Source of the DNA: Lingula anatina
Lineage: Eukaryota > Brachiopoda > Lingulata > Lingulida > Lingulidae
DNA length: 64,000 nt
Assembly (NCBI RefSeq): GCF_001039355.2
Contig: NW_019775731.1
Coordinates: 162,378 to 226,377 of the forward strand
Direction: 5' to 3'
In this document: positions 12,459 through 24,700 of the stretch, in pieces
Position numbering within the stretch: position 1 is the stretch's first letter
Layout of the letters: each line of letters begins with the position of its first letter
Made by a program: the position numbers and the translations under genes
Notes under the pieces: model-generated
The model's input: only the letters and a program-made list of their open reading frames with translations
The model's database searches: none
Told to the model about the DNA's origin: nothing

Positions 12459-14284
12459 TTATGGAATAAATTCCCATACAAAACCAGAAGACAGTCCATA
12501 ATTTTCTTCTTTGCATTCATCTGTTAAGTCATACTCAGCAATTAATCTTAATTTTGTCCTAATGGGATGGTCCAACATGTAAATCCTGCAAGGATCCCCG
12601 ACAAAAATCTTTGTATTCTGGCCTGCAAGCATGTCCATCCATTCCAGCACTCTGTCTGAAATGTCTTTGTCATAAAACATATCTCCCAGCAGAAGGAAGT
12701 CCCAATGTTTGGAGTGACCTATAAGGTTTTCTGTAGATATTTCAATGTTTGGATAAACTCCATTTAATTCTGCATTCATCTGAATGGCAAGAGCTGCCAC
12801 TAAAACGAGGAAAAAAAGTTAATTACCAAAGTGAATTTTTTATTGTTGTTCATAATGGTATCACATTGTGACATATGTATGTAGAATTTAAGTGTTAAAA
12901 CAGTAAGCTATTTGTGACATACTGTAAGAAATATTGTTTAATTTTTAAAAAGAAAATATTGAAGTGATATATAATAATGTTTGGACATAAAAATCTGTTT
13001 CTTAAAAAAAAATTAAAGCACCATTGTACCAGGATCTATGTCATTTGCCAAAACCTGTTTTGCTCCCATCATGGCAGCAGCTATTGCACTGGCCCCACAT
13101 CCACTGCCTATGTCAGCAACCACTTTATCCGCAACTTCTTTGCCATTGTCCAACAAGTACCTGTTATATAAAATACATGTATAAAGATGAATACTGCAAA
13201 ATGAGGACATGGAAGCACATGATGGCACTAGCTGCTAATGGGTGGGAAACCTTTTGGAACAACTTGAAAACCAGTATACATGTGAAATGTAGTTATTCAA
13301 AGATTAGTTATAATATGCTATTTTTTGAAAATAAAATGTACATTCCTATGAATGAACCATAAAAAGCTTCTTTCACAAAATAAGGTAACCCCCTGCAAAA
13401 ATGAATAAGATTTTTTAAGTAAAATGAAGTGTCCTAGCTATTTCCATTTATGTCGATATCTTCTATCAACAACCCCAAGTTACAGAGATACTGTAACTAG
13501 CTTCTTTTCTCAGCATGCCATTTCCTATACATAACTGGAAATCTCAGATACAGGCTGCTAACACTGGTTATTTCTGAAACTACTACTAGGGCTGCAAACA
13601 GTTAAATATATTTACCTGGTCAAAGCTTGCCCCCCTGGCCAGTAGAATGCCCAGTAAGGGTCACTGAAAATGCAGTCCGCTATGCCTGTATACCACAGAG
13701 GACACGTGGGAGTAATTAGATGTAACTGAAGTTCTGGAGTCAGGTGGTTTGTAGTGACCTCGGTATGTTTTTTGATCAACTCCCTATAGTCCAAAGACCT
13801 GCTTGCATTATGGTTTTGTTGTGTGCAGCACTGGTATGTTCTAAAATAAATAAGACATTTTTTATTATTGCACCATTTAAAAAATCCATACATTACCACA
13901 GCAGTGAAACCATCTATTTAACTTGATATAAAAAGATGCAAAAATTAAGTTTTCAATAATTCTAAACATCAGCACATTTTTTTACATACCAAGGAGAACA
14001 GAGGCTGAATAACACCATCGGATGTAATATCAATTAACATTCTATTAATAAAATACACAATGTCCATCTGTATACTGTAAATGTATGCTTGGTGTTTATA
14101 CATGTAGATCGACAACATGTCAATGTAAAAAATTCATAATGAAAATGGACAATGAAAGACTAGGCCAGAGACAGGATAAAATAGACCTGCACTTTCTTTA
14201 GACATACCCTGATCTTTTTCTCTTGGCAACTTCTGACAGTGGAGACTTGGAGAAAATTTTTATTCTTCTTGTTAAATTCATCAT
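12459..14284 (-). CDS. ETFBKMT: Electron transfer flavoprotein beta-subunit lysine methyltransferase
   Basis: Four coding exons on the minus strand: 14284-14208, 13840-13616, 13160-13030 and 12799-12459, giving about 257 residues (human 262). The family (METTL20) is mitochondrial and methylates lysines of ETF-beta near its recognition loop. The start gives an Arg/Lys-rich N-terminus (MMNLTRRIKIFSKSPLSEVA) that fits a mitochondrial targeting peptide. Exon 2 has LTPELQLHL and SDPYWAFYWPGGQALTR. Residues about 114-123 give the SAM-binding motif I (VVADIGSGCG), followed by ANDIDPVAALAIQMN. Exon 4 has the post-I motif DFLLLGDMFYD. A non-coding first exon appears to end at 14723 (CAG|GTAAGG), with the second exon starting at 14308. 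A five-codon upstream ORF precedes the start. Confidence 0.93.
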
Positions 14285-14723
14285 ACTGTCACTTCCATGG
14301 CGGGCTTTCTATAGAACAGAGACATAGATCTACTTACTAAAATGCATGTAGTAGTATATCATATAATAGCATGTAAATAAAATCTTTTAAATGTCATTGC
14401 ATGTTACATTTTCTGTAAATTGGAAGGTGATTAATTGTACGTTTTCATATAAGATTAATCACTAAAATTGGCAGAGATTCTTTTGCACAGATTTCTTAAC
14501 TAGTATCAGTAGTAAGTACAATGAATGTTACACTGTCAATGTACATGTACGCTGTACATGTAATTTGTAAATAACGTACTGACTGCAGTATAGTTCGTTT
14601 CCAACAAACTGTCAGACAAGGATTTCATGCATGAGACTCTTAATTGGATTCTTCTCCCAGCTAGCTCAGTGAGGAAACTACTATTATCGTGCAAACTGTC
14701 TCATTTTCAATAAAATCCTTACC

Positions 14724-14834
14724 CTGAAGGCCTAGGTCTGTGACAACTCGTGGTCCCACTGATTATACACTGTCGCCCGGAAGAAGGGGAATCCGTGACG
14801 TAGCAAGACCATGTGACCGTGGTATTTTATCAAC
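14724..14834. promoter_or_regulatory. Divergent promoter ETFBKMT / SWAP70
   Basis: The apparent ETFBKMT non-coding exon (minus, donor at 14722) and the SWAP70 ATG (14835, plus) are only about 110 bp apart, so both transcripts must start within this segment. It contains an ETS-type CCGGAAG (about 14777-14783), a CRE-like GTGACGTAG (14795-14803) and an E-box CATGTGAC (about 14810-14817). I see no TATA box at a fitting distance. Motif roles are inferred from known families. Confidence 0.6.
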
Positions 14835-15701
14835 ATGGCGTTTGAAGAGAAGAGGAAGTGCATTTGGCATGCATTTAACGCTCTAGACGAACACCAAAAC
14901 GATGCTGTTCAAGTGTCACAATTAAAGGTATGGTTGGAATATGCCTTATGCAAAAGTTTAGAAAGTTTGGGATTGAACTAAGAATCGAAAGTTACTTTTT
15001 GCACCACATTAATGAGATATGCTCCAGGTCACTGCATTGCTTTAAACTGTATCAACATCCTGGGAGTGCCAAGGGGAGACGCAAAAATGTATTGCAATTT
15101 CAACAGTGGCATTTTAAAACACGTTTGTAGTGTGTAAAATAAGTTTATTTAATCCTTTTGTGAGTTACCCGTTATCTGTTTGGAAAACTGTAACTCGATC
15201 TATATTATGAATGAGGAAGTTTGCATACTCATGTATTCATGTAATCAGTATGTAATTTGAATTATGTCAAGCAGAAGTAATGTGCTCACTTCCTTGATTG
15301 AAGTTTATCTTGAGGGCAGTGATTCATATCAAGTGAAAAAAATAAACGGTAAAAATCACGACTAGTTGGAAAACGATTTTAAATTTACATGTTTACCCTT
15401 TATTAATTAGAGTTTTAAACTACACTTTTTGTAAAAACATCTCACATGTTACTGTTAGTATCCATGTACAGTAATGATTCATGATGGGGGAGTTTGATTG
15501 TCATATCAGATTCTGATATGAAGCCAGGGTTGTGAATAAAACTCATTCACAAATTTAGGCATAACGGTGATTTAAGATGTCTCATGTCTTGTTAAACATG
15601 AACACATGCACATGTTTACACAAAACTGTCTGATGCAAACTGCATTATTTATTTAAATTGTGATTTAATTTTATTATTTTCCTAATTTTTGGTCAATAAA
15701 T

Positions 15702-15768
<67 letters not shown>

Positions 15769-18700
15769 TTAATGTTGCAAACAGAAGAAGCTTGTTAACA
15801 GTGTGTAAATCATTACTAGGGATTCCCAGTTGAAGTGTAGATAAAAAGGGCTTGTTTTAAAAACAAGCCAACTAGGCAGTTCCGAATGAAGCTTTCTTGG
15901 CCTTTAAACTTTTTTCTATTTTAGTCAATTGAGATTAAATCCAAAAGTATTCAGTGATTAGAAAGATTTATGATTTTATGAAGTTTTGACTCTTATCAGA
16001 CAAAAAGGCTTTCAATAAAAACCTTGTTTTATGATCTTGGCTGATAAAAAATGAACCACACCTTTAAAGTCTTACGCCTGATGAACTTTTCTCCTAAACA
16101 ATACCTTGAGATTGTGAAATTGGTCTTTCATTGTCTCATGTATAAAGATGATAAAAATGAATCTTTTTAAAGATACTGAACTGTTTTTTTTACCTGTAGG
16201 ACATGACAGAAAGGTCAAAACAACAAGTCTCACTGGTAAAAATATGTTTGGTCTTTTAGAAATGTTTTTCTTTTTTTTGTGCCAATGCCTTAAAATTGCA
16301 TGGATATCTGTTCTGTAGTGACTGAGAGAGAAAAAAATGAATCCCAAACTAACTTTTTGATGCAAAACTATGCTGCTGCATTAGCAAACTAAGGAACTGT
16401 AGTTTTTAAAAAGGCATCTGAATACTAGTATGTGAAAAATTAATTATCTTCAATTATCAGTTAGTTGTTAGTTGCATGGTAATAGTGCTTTTGTGTCTAC
16501 TCATCAAAATACATACCCCCCTTTAGTGGATATTGAACACATGTTTACATACTGTTATTGCATTTATATCTCCAAACTTAAGTAGCCTATTGTTTTCTCA
16601 AATTGGACAGGTTATTAATTAAAAGATCCAAGTCCGTTTTGAAGTTTTCTAAGAAGGGTGTAAATCAGAATGTAAATACTGATACTATTTAGCAGTCTCA
16701 TAGGTAGCTCAAAGGTACTGATTATTGTGACCTACAGATAGATAAGTAAATTTATTTAATCATTGACTGACATGTAATTTTTTTCACATTGACTCAGACT
16801 CTTTTATTTGAGATATATATTTTTTTGGGGGAAATTTCACATGAAGTGTAAAAAAATGAAATTAAAAAAAAAATGACAAAACACATAAGTTGATTAACAG
16901 GTCTGTAACTAGCAAGGGTCCTTTTTCTGAAAAAGTATACCTTTTAGCATGAAACCCTTGTGTACCTTGATCAAATTTTACCCAGAGCAGACCTTTTCCG
17001 GACAAAAGGTCACTTCGTTCGAACCCTGTGAACCCCCCCTGGCTACAGGCTTGATTAACAAAATGTGCCTTTTTGTAAACAGGGTTGGTAGACAGAATTA
17101 ATTTGGGTTTTTAAAACAGATGATGTTTAATTACAATGTTTAATGGGCACAGGAGTCAAATTTTTGTGTCACTAGGATTTTTTTACTTGGGAGTGGGGGT
17201 CTAATCTGTAGTGTGGACACTTTTTGAGCATGAAAACCAAACATTACAACAGCATCAAAATTGTACCTAGTGTCAGTTGTAAATTTTCCTATTTACTAGT
17301 AACAAACCTATCCCCAATGCCTTTTTGTCTACTAGTAAGGAAATGGTGCAGAAATCTGATTTCTACAAAATTAGGGTTGGTTGCACTCATTAACCAACTT
17401 ATTAATTTTGTCTGACCTTCCTTTCAGGTGGCTACTATCTGATTTATTCTGGATTGAATTAGATCAAAATTATGGGTCATAAATTTAAAGTGACAAAGTG
17501 CAGGATTTTAAACATATGATAGGGGCATAAACCACTTCTTGTTGAACTTGCTTGAGGACAAGAAATGCTTCTTGATCATATTTTAACAGATAAATGCCAT
17601 GAAATAATGTCTCCTAAAAATGATCAACTTTACCATCTTTTTACAAAGCTCCCCGTTTTGACACAGTGTAAAATAATATGGAATCTGGAATTTTGGTTCA
17701 AGTATTGAGCTCAAAGAGATGTCAGAAATTGAGAATTAAAGCATGGGTTGATATTGTTAAGTTATATAGTACGGTGAGTGTCAGAGGATGGTCAGAAAAA
17801 ATACAGTTTAGCCCAGGAAAATTCACGAAGTATGAGCTTTTTGCTGGAAAACTAATCCTGTGCCCCTTTAGGGTCAATTTTAGACTACTAGTACATTCTT
17901 TTGTTTAACTGGGCACTTGGCAACAGTGCAATTTTGGTTTTGTAGGTATGCTCCTTAACAACATGTACTGCAGACTTGTTGAACTAAAAAAGTATGTTAT
18001 TCATACCTTGCAGCATTTAATGTATATTATTGCCTTCTTATCTGATAACGTGTTTCTATCAGGTGCAGGACGTATACAGTATATGTGAACCATAAAAAAG
18101 GCAATCATTTTATCAGTGTCAAGTATGTTACAAAACATTAAGGTCATGTAGCTTATATGTGATATTTTTTATGATGGACCTATTTATGCAGTTATAATGC
18201 ATAATGAAGAGTGGTGTCTTCGTAATGCTGTAAAAAGTGCCCTGTTTAGACATTTTGTTCTACTTGCTAGCTTGTCTCAGCTTTTCATCTCCAACATGAA
18301 AACTTAGAACTATGTTTTCTGTTTGAATGTTGGAAATGAAAAAGCCCAAGCCATCAATGAATCTTATGAAGTCAAAGACTGAAGCAATGTTTCATAATTG
18401 ATATATAATCCAACTATGTATTAGTTACAGTAAATCTTAAAATATATTTCTAGAATAATCAGAAAAGAGGATTTGTACTCAACAAATGATATTGATATGT
18501 ATTATATATCATTTGGGTTTTCTGTTATTTCCAGGTACTAACTCATAACATAGCCAACACTCTGGGTGTACAGCGAGCAGAACAAAGTTTAGACATGCAC
18601 CAGTCTTCGACAGCTCTCAGTTTTAAAGACTTCCTTCATATTGTCCAGTCGGAAATATTTGACCCACTTTTGAACTCCCCCAATGAAGTCGATTACAATA

Positions 18701-21700
18701 AAGTAGATGAAGTTTGCTGGATGGTATGTAGTAAGAAATACCTAAAGCGTGAACAGGCTGTCCTCAGTGATGATGGAGTGTACAAACTTTGGAGAGTTTT
18801 TAATTTTTTGGCAGAGTGTGACTCTGAGGGCGTGCCTCTGTTCCCAGTGGTGATGGACTGTGATGAGGTAGCCTTCGTGTTCAAGGAATACACAGAAACG
18901 GTCGGGGAGACATGGAATGAAAAAGACTTTGAAACTATCAGCAAGGAAATCCCCTTGTTTAATTATCATCAAGTATTGAACTACATGGAGTCCCATTGCG
19001 CCAAGGACCAGCAAACCAGTGTGGTCTCGGCAGGCTTGCAAGAGCTGTATAATCAGTTTATAAATGATGTTATACGAAAGGTAAGTTGTTACGATTCATA
19101 ATATTATGTTTACAAATATGTGCATGCATGAATGCGCACAGCTAGGAGCTTATGCAGTGTATGGCATTGCATCACTGTGTAAACAGTATAATTTGACAGA
19201 ATGATTTCAGTGTCCAGGTATGAATGTGATTTTTGATGTTTTTTGCTAAGGTATGTAGAATCAAGTATCAAAGATAAAATTTGGGTAAATGTATATTTTA
19301 ATAAAATAATTAATGCAGTATTACTAATTAAGAGCAAATTAATGTTACATGGCATGACAATAATATTAGTATACTATCTATTACATCATTAAAATTTAAA
19401 ATGATGAACTTAAAAGTATTTTTCCTAATTTTGTTCTGCAGACAGTTTACTGACATAGATACAGCCTAGCTTAAATTGTTGTTAAGATTGAAGCAATAAA
19501 GTAAATTTTTGTGTGAAAAGGGAATAAAAAGGAAGGTATTATTTAGTTCAATCAGTTGCTGAACATCATGGGTTTCATTTATCAATATTAGCTTTAATAA
19601 CCCATTATGATGAGATGTAAACCATACAGGTCAAGGTAAGATCCCAGGTAACATAGAAGTTGTTTGTCATCAGCTCAGAATGAAAATTTTCAGATGTTTA
19701 TTTTTCCTTTTGTTAATAGAACCTCAGGAATGTGTGTGGTTGTGTTTTGTCGCAAGCTAATAATTTTGTGAGATACAGATATGTGTCAATGTCAAGCTGA
19801 CGTCTTTGGTCTACACTGATGTCACTAGGTGGTGTTCTTATCACCAGTGGTTGAGAATTGTTGTTTCTGCCCCCCCCCCCCCCATCCCCATTGTCATGCC
19901 TGCAGCACAAGTAGATTGTCATTAAAAACACTTGTGAGTATCTCAAAAAATTATTAGTTCGTGACAAAAGAAAATTTACAAGCTAATATAATAATCATTT
20001 TCATTAACAAACTGATGAACTTATTTCAACATGTTTGGTTGTGCATTTGTACAGTGTGGAGTGATATTGGCGTAGATCTGTTATTGGATTCATTTGCACT
20101 GCATTTGCTTCACTGTTTTTATGCTGTCTATGGTGCCTTTGTGATCTAGACAGATAATTAATTTGCCCAAGCATGATTTATGTTTAGAGAATCACCTTGG
20201 AAAAAAAAGGAAAAAAGAAGAAAGATGATACATTGTGCGTAAGTTTAGATTGAAATTTGTATTGAGTTAAAGGAAAGTTCTACTCTTTTCATGCAGGGCT
20301 GGATAAAGATAAAAACAAGTTCAGACACATGGGAAGGAAAAATGGTTTGTTTCATATTGGGGATTAACTGGTGTATTTCTATTTATTATGCTATGTCAGT
20401 GAGGTAATATGTTACGCTCTGTGCTTTTATGTGTGTATTCATTACTATGCATGATGAGAATTTTACATTTTAATTATCCCAATATAAGAACTGGTATCTT
20501 GGAAAATTACTCTATTAACCCTAAAATGTTGAGGTTTGTAGACTTAAATAACAAATGTGACATATCCTTTATTTTGAAAGCAATATAAACACCAAATATT
20601 GTCTCCTTAGAAAATATTTAAGGTTAATCCCCCCCCCCCCCAAAAAAAAAAGGAAAAAAAAAAAGAAAGAGAAGTAAATCTATTGAAGCTTCTATGGTAT
20701 GCCCTTTTTGACATTTGTGAGATTTCAAAGGATTGCGACAGAAGATGTAGATTTGATAAAAGTCTTATACATATATATAACTTAAAGGCTGAGCTTAGAA
20801 GGCTTTAACCTTAGGAAAGATATGCTTGATTGCACCCCTTGAAATCGTAGGCTCTGCTTGATGAGATTGAAACTCGGGAGATTTCATATTAAAAACTGAA
20901 TGTGGCCTTATTAATGTGTAAGTATTTATGTATGTCACATTAGAGGTAAAGAAAAATGCCTGTACGCTCTGATGATTAAAGCACTATAAACTCACCTGCT
21001 CAGTGTAAAAAGCTACGTGGTAATAAATAGGATATATCACGAATAAAATCTTTGAAGCTAAAGGGTTATCAACAACTTTTACAGATCACCTGAAGATAGC
21101 AAAGGACAAACAAGTTTTGACATGACAAATTTTTACAGACTGCATGGATGGTTAAAGTGCAGGAAAACAAACTGAATTTTATACTGTTATTTTCTTTTTT
21201 ATTCAGATATTGTTGGTCTGTCCATGTGGAAGCTTTTGCAGTCCACCACAATCTAGTTACGTCCACAAAAGACAAACCTACTAGTAAATTAGTTTGTAAT
21301 ATTTAATTTAAAATCAGAATACTTTTACAAAAATATCAGACCTTTTGCTTATGTTTTGCTATAAATACATATACTTTTTATATGTGAAGTCGTATATATC
21401 TGTTTTAGTCGAAATTTGTTAAGAGGTTACGTGTAGTCATAATGCAGCAGAAACCTTGCAAAAGGCACGAGAACACAAATATCCAAAAATGGAAGAGAGA
21501 GAGCTTCTTAAATGATCTTTGATCAGTATGATGTACAATAAAACATGGTACCAACAAAACATGAATCATCATCACATGAAATACATATCACTAGTATGTG
21601 TTTTTCAACCTTTGGAATGTTTGTCTTATTGTAAAGTGTGATAAAAAGGACATTGCTTGCTTATGTCAGACAGGTATAGAAGAGAATGCCAAAATCACCC

Positions 21701-24700
21701 GTATTCTGAGCATGAAATTTTTCTTGATAAATGCTAAGGGAATCCTATGAGGGAGAAGAAAAATGGTGTTTGTCTTACTTTTAAGATATATTTTAAGCCA
21801 CATTTGATCATGTGTGTAGGTACCAGCATGGTGGTAGATAATGACAGTGAAGTTGGGCAGAAGAGATGTGTTTTGGGTTTTAATGTTGTCATTGGTGTTA
21901 TATGCTGCATACTCTCCTGTAAGTTGTGGTTTTGGTACCATGCATGTGGATTCCATCAGTTCTTGCAAGATTTAAACATTTTGAGCATTTTAAAAACCTT
22001 CTTGATTTTGGGGTCAACCTGTACATTTTCACAGGTTTTGCAAAAGTTACATTCATTCATCATGACAAATACTTCGTACAGCTCAGTCACAGTGCAGACT
22101 AAATAACAGACATTTGTAGAATTTCTTTTGCACATCTTGTCCATTAGAGGAAGTGGCATCCAATTTTCTACTGTAATTGGTGAAGATTTACAAGTGAAAT
22201 CATTTTTAAGTGATAAAATTGCAGTACACCAGTTAAAGACAAGCTCTGAAATCATGAGATACAGGTGTACATTAACTTTTAAAATTGGATTTAAAAGATG
22301 GCTTGTCCTGATTAAAAAGATGTCCTTTTTGAGTCTTACTTGAATGTCAGATTTTTTGACGGTGCAAGAACGCTTGCTATTGCTACTCTGCATGTTCTAA
22401 TGTTATGGAATGCATAAAAGCAGCTAACGGTTGCATATGTCTGGTGGCTGCTATATATGCCCTGGTTATTTATGCCTCTCTATTCAGTACACCTCTTTTA
22501 TTCAGATGACAAATTTTTTATGGTATTGCTTGCTTAAAACCCAGCAATGTCCTTATGCAGACTGTTTGAGTAATCATGTTCCAATTCTTGTGAGAACACT
22601 TGCATGGGCCAACCCATAACTTTCTCTGTCCCCAGTAGATGAAATGTAGAATCGTTGGTATTGAAGTGCTTTGTGAAATGGATTGTACTTTTTTACTTAG
22701 TGATTTGATTCAGGGGGCATGTATAATGATATATTTATGTGGGGCTTGTATTCATTAATGCATGTGTGTGTGGGGGACAATGGAGGTATGGCATGCAGGT
22801 GGAGAATAACATGGCAAAGTACACATTTTGAAGTGGTTAATGCAGATAACTACAATAACTAATGTAGAGTGGGAAAGGAACATGTGATATCAGTGTTTTT
22901 TCACTCTTATTTACATGTGATAGTCTTTAGTGAATGAAATCAGATAAGAAATTTTAATTTTTGTTAATCCTACATTTTATATACAGACACGTAGTTTGTA
23001 TGTAGAAAGCTTTTTATAGATCACTAATGATCTGTGAGTTTTCACCATTATCATCCCCATCCACATATTAAGTAGATTATTTTCAAAAATCATATTATAT
23101 TTTCAATTGTTGTTTTTAAACATATATTATGGCCCATATTTCCCATTAATGCCAGACCCTATTCATGAAATAATGATAATATGTTTGAATATTTTATATG
23201 GTTGAAAGCACACTTTTTGTCAGAAACTTGAACTTTGAATAAGATGATGAATTTCAGAAACTTTTTATTCAGCTTCTGTTTAAGTCCAGACCAGAGTGAC
23301 CTATTTATGATTTATGTTCATTAGTTTGGAATAAAAATGTAAAATGAATAGATCTCTTACATTTTCAATTTCTATAAGGAAATTTTGCCTCTTTCACTCA
23401 AACTGAAAATAATTGTGCCCAAGGCAACTAAGCTGAATCATACAGGTTTGCAAACTTTGCCCCCATCCTCATCCTTACCGCTTAATTCCTTTAGGCCCCC
23501 TGCGTTTCAGTTTTTTGCATTGTCAATTTTTCATCTATTTCTGCTATCTTGAACAAATCTTGTTTTTGTCTTTATTATTGTACCAAAGGAGCAATTGTTT
23601 AAAACATATATATATAACACAAGAATTATTTTTATTTTTTTAATTTATGTTTTAAGAATATCACTTAAAATCTATGAAAAATGCAATGTATTGAAGATTA
23701 TACATTTGACATGCATTTTTCAATTCGTTCTTTTTTCTTTCACAGGGCTGGTTGACCAAAAAAGGTCATATGATGACCAACTGGAAAGAAAGATGGTTTG
23801 TTCTTACTCCAAGTTGTTTGAAATATTTTACCAACAGAGATGAAGTGGAACTTAAAGGAGAAGTGAGAATTAGCAGCCATGTTAAAGTAGAGGTATGTAT
23901 GTTTTTTTCCTTCATTTTGAGGAACTACCTGTATGTAATTATGTGATGTTGCTGTACCGTAGTACAAATTTTCCTCCAGAAATTTACTTTAGGTTTCTTT
24001 TGTGATTATCTTGCGTGTTTACTAAATACATAAAAAATAAACTAAAAAAAACATGTGCATTCTACAATGAGTGGATCTCTACATACAATTTATGAAAATC
24101 CTGGGTAATTTATTATGTCAGAGTCATCTCAACATTAGTCAAATACCATGGCGACAAGCAAGTAGAACCTTAAATTTTTATTTCCCGGAGCCAGTGATTT
24201 TTCTTTTTTTATTATTTAAAAAATTTATTATTATATATTATTATTCCCAGTGTCAGTAGAAATGATAGGAAATAGTTAATATGGAATTGAATTAAGAGTG
24301 ATACATGAAAAATACAGATCTTACCATGACATTGATCTTGATTCAATATGCACATAGGATTTTTTTTCCATTTTTGTAATTTTGTAAACCTTGTTGCCAG
24401 TAAATTTTGAAACATCATTTAAAAGCATCATTCAGATATACTTTTTTGTATTGGTCAGTAATATTGGGGTCTGTCTATAATTTATTGGCAAGAGGATCAA
24501 TGAGTCAGTTTTTGCAAGTTTGGAAGTAATTTTTTTAAACCAGAAGACATTAGATTTGACATTTACTTGCCTTGTGCTCATCACTTGCATCTAATCTTAC
24601 AATGAGCTGGTGGTACTTGGTCAGGAGGCAGCCCTCACCTCTGTCTAATACTATTTAGGTCACAAGCAAGCACAGGTTACTTTAGTGAAATAACACAGCC

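Larger units (their letters stand above)
14928..18534. other. SWAP70 intron 1
   Basis: This 3.6 kb intron holds a (TTTA)n microsatellite (about 15698-15770) and a short element with terminal inverted repeats and a 10-bp target duplication (16890-17060). The remaining stretches show only chance open frames and homopolymer tracts. Confidence 0.8.
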
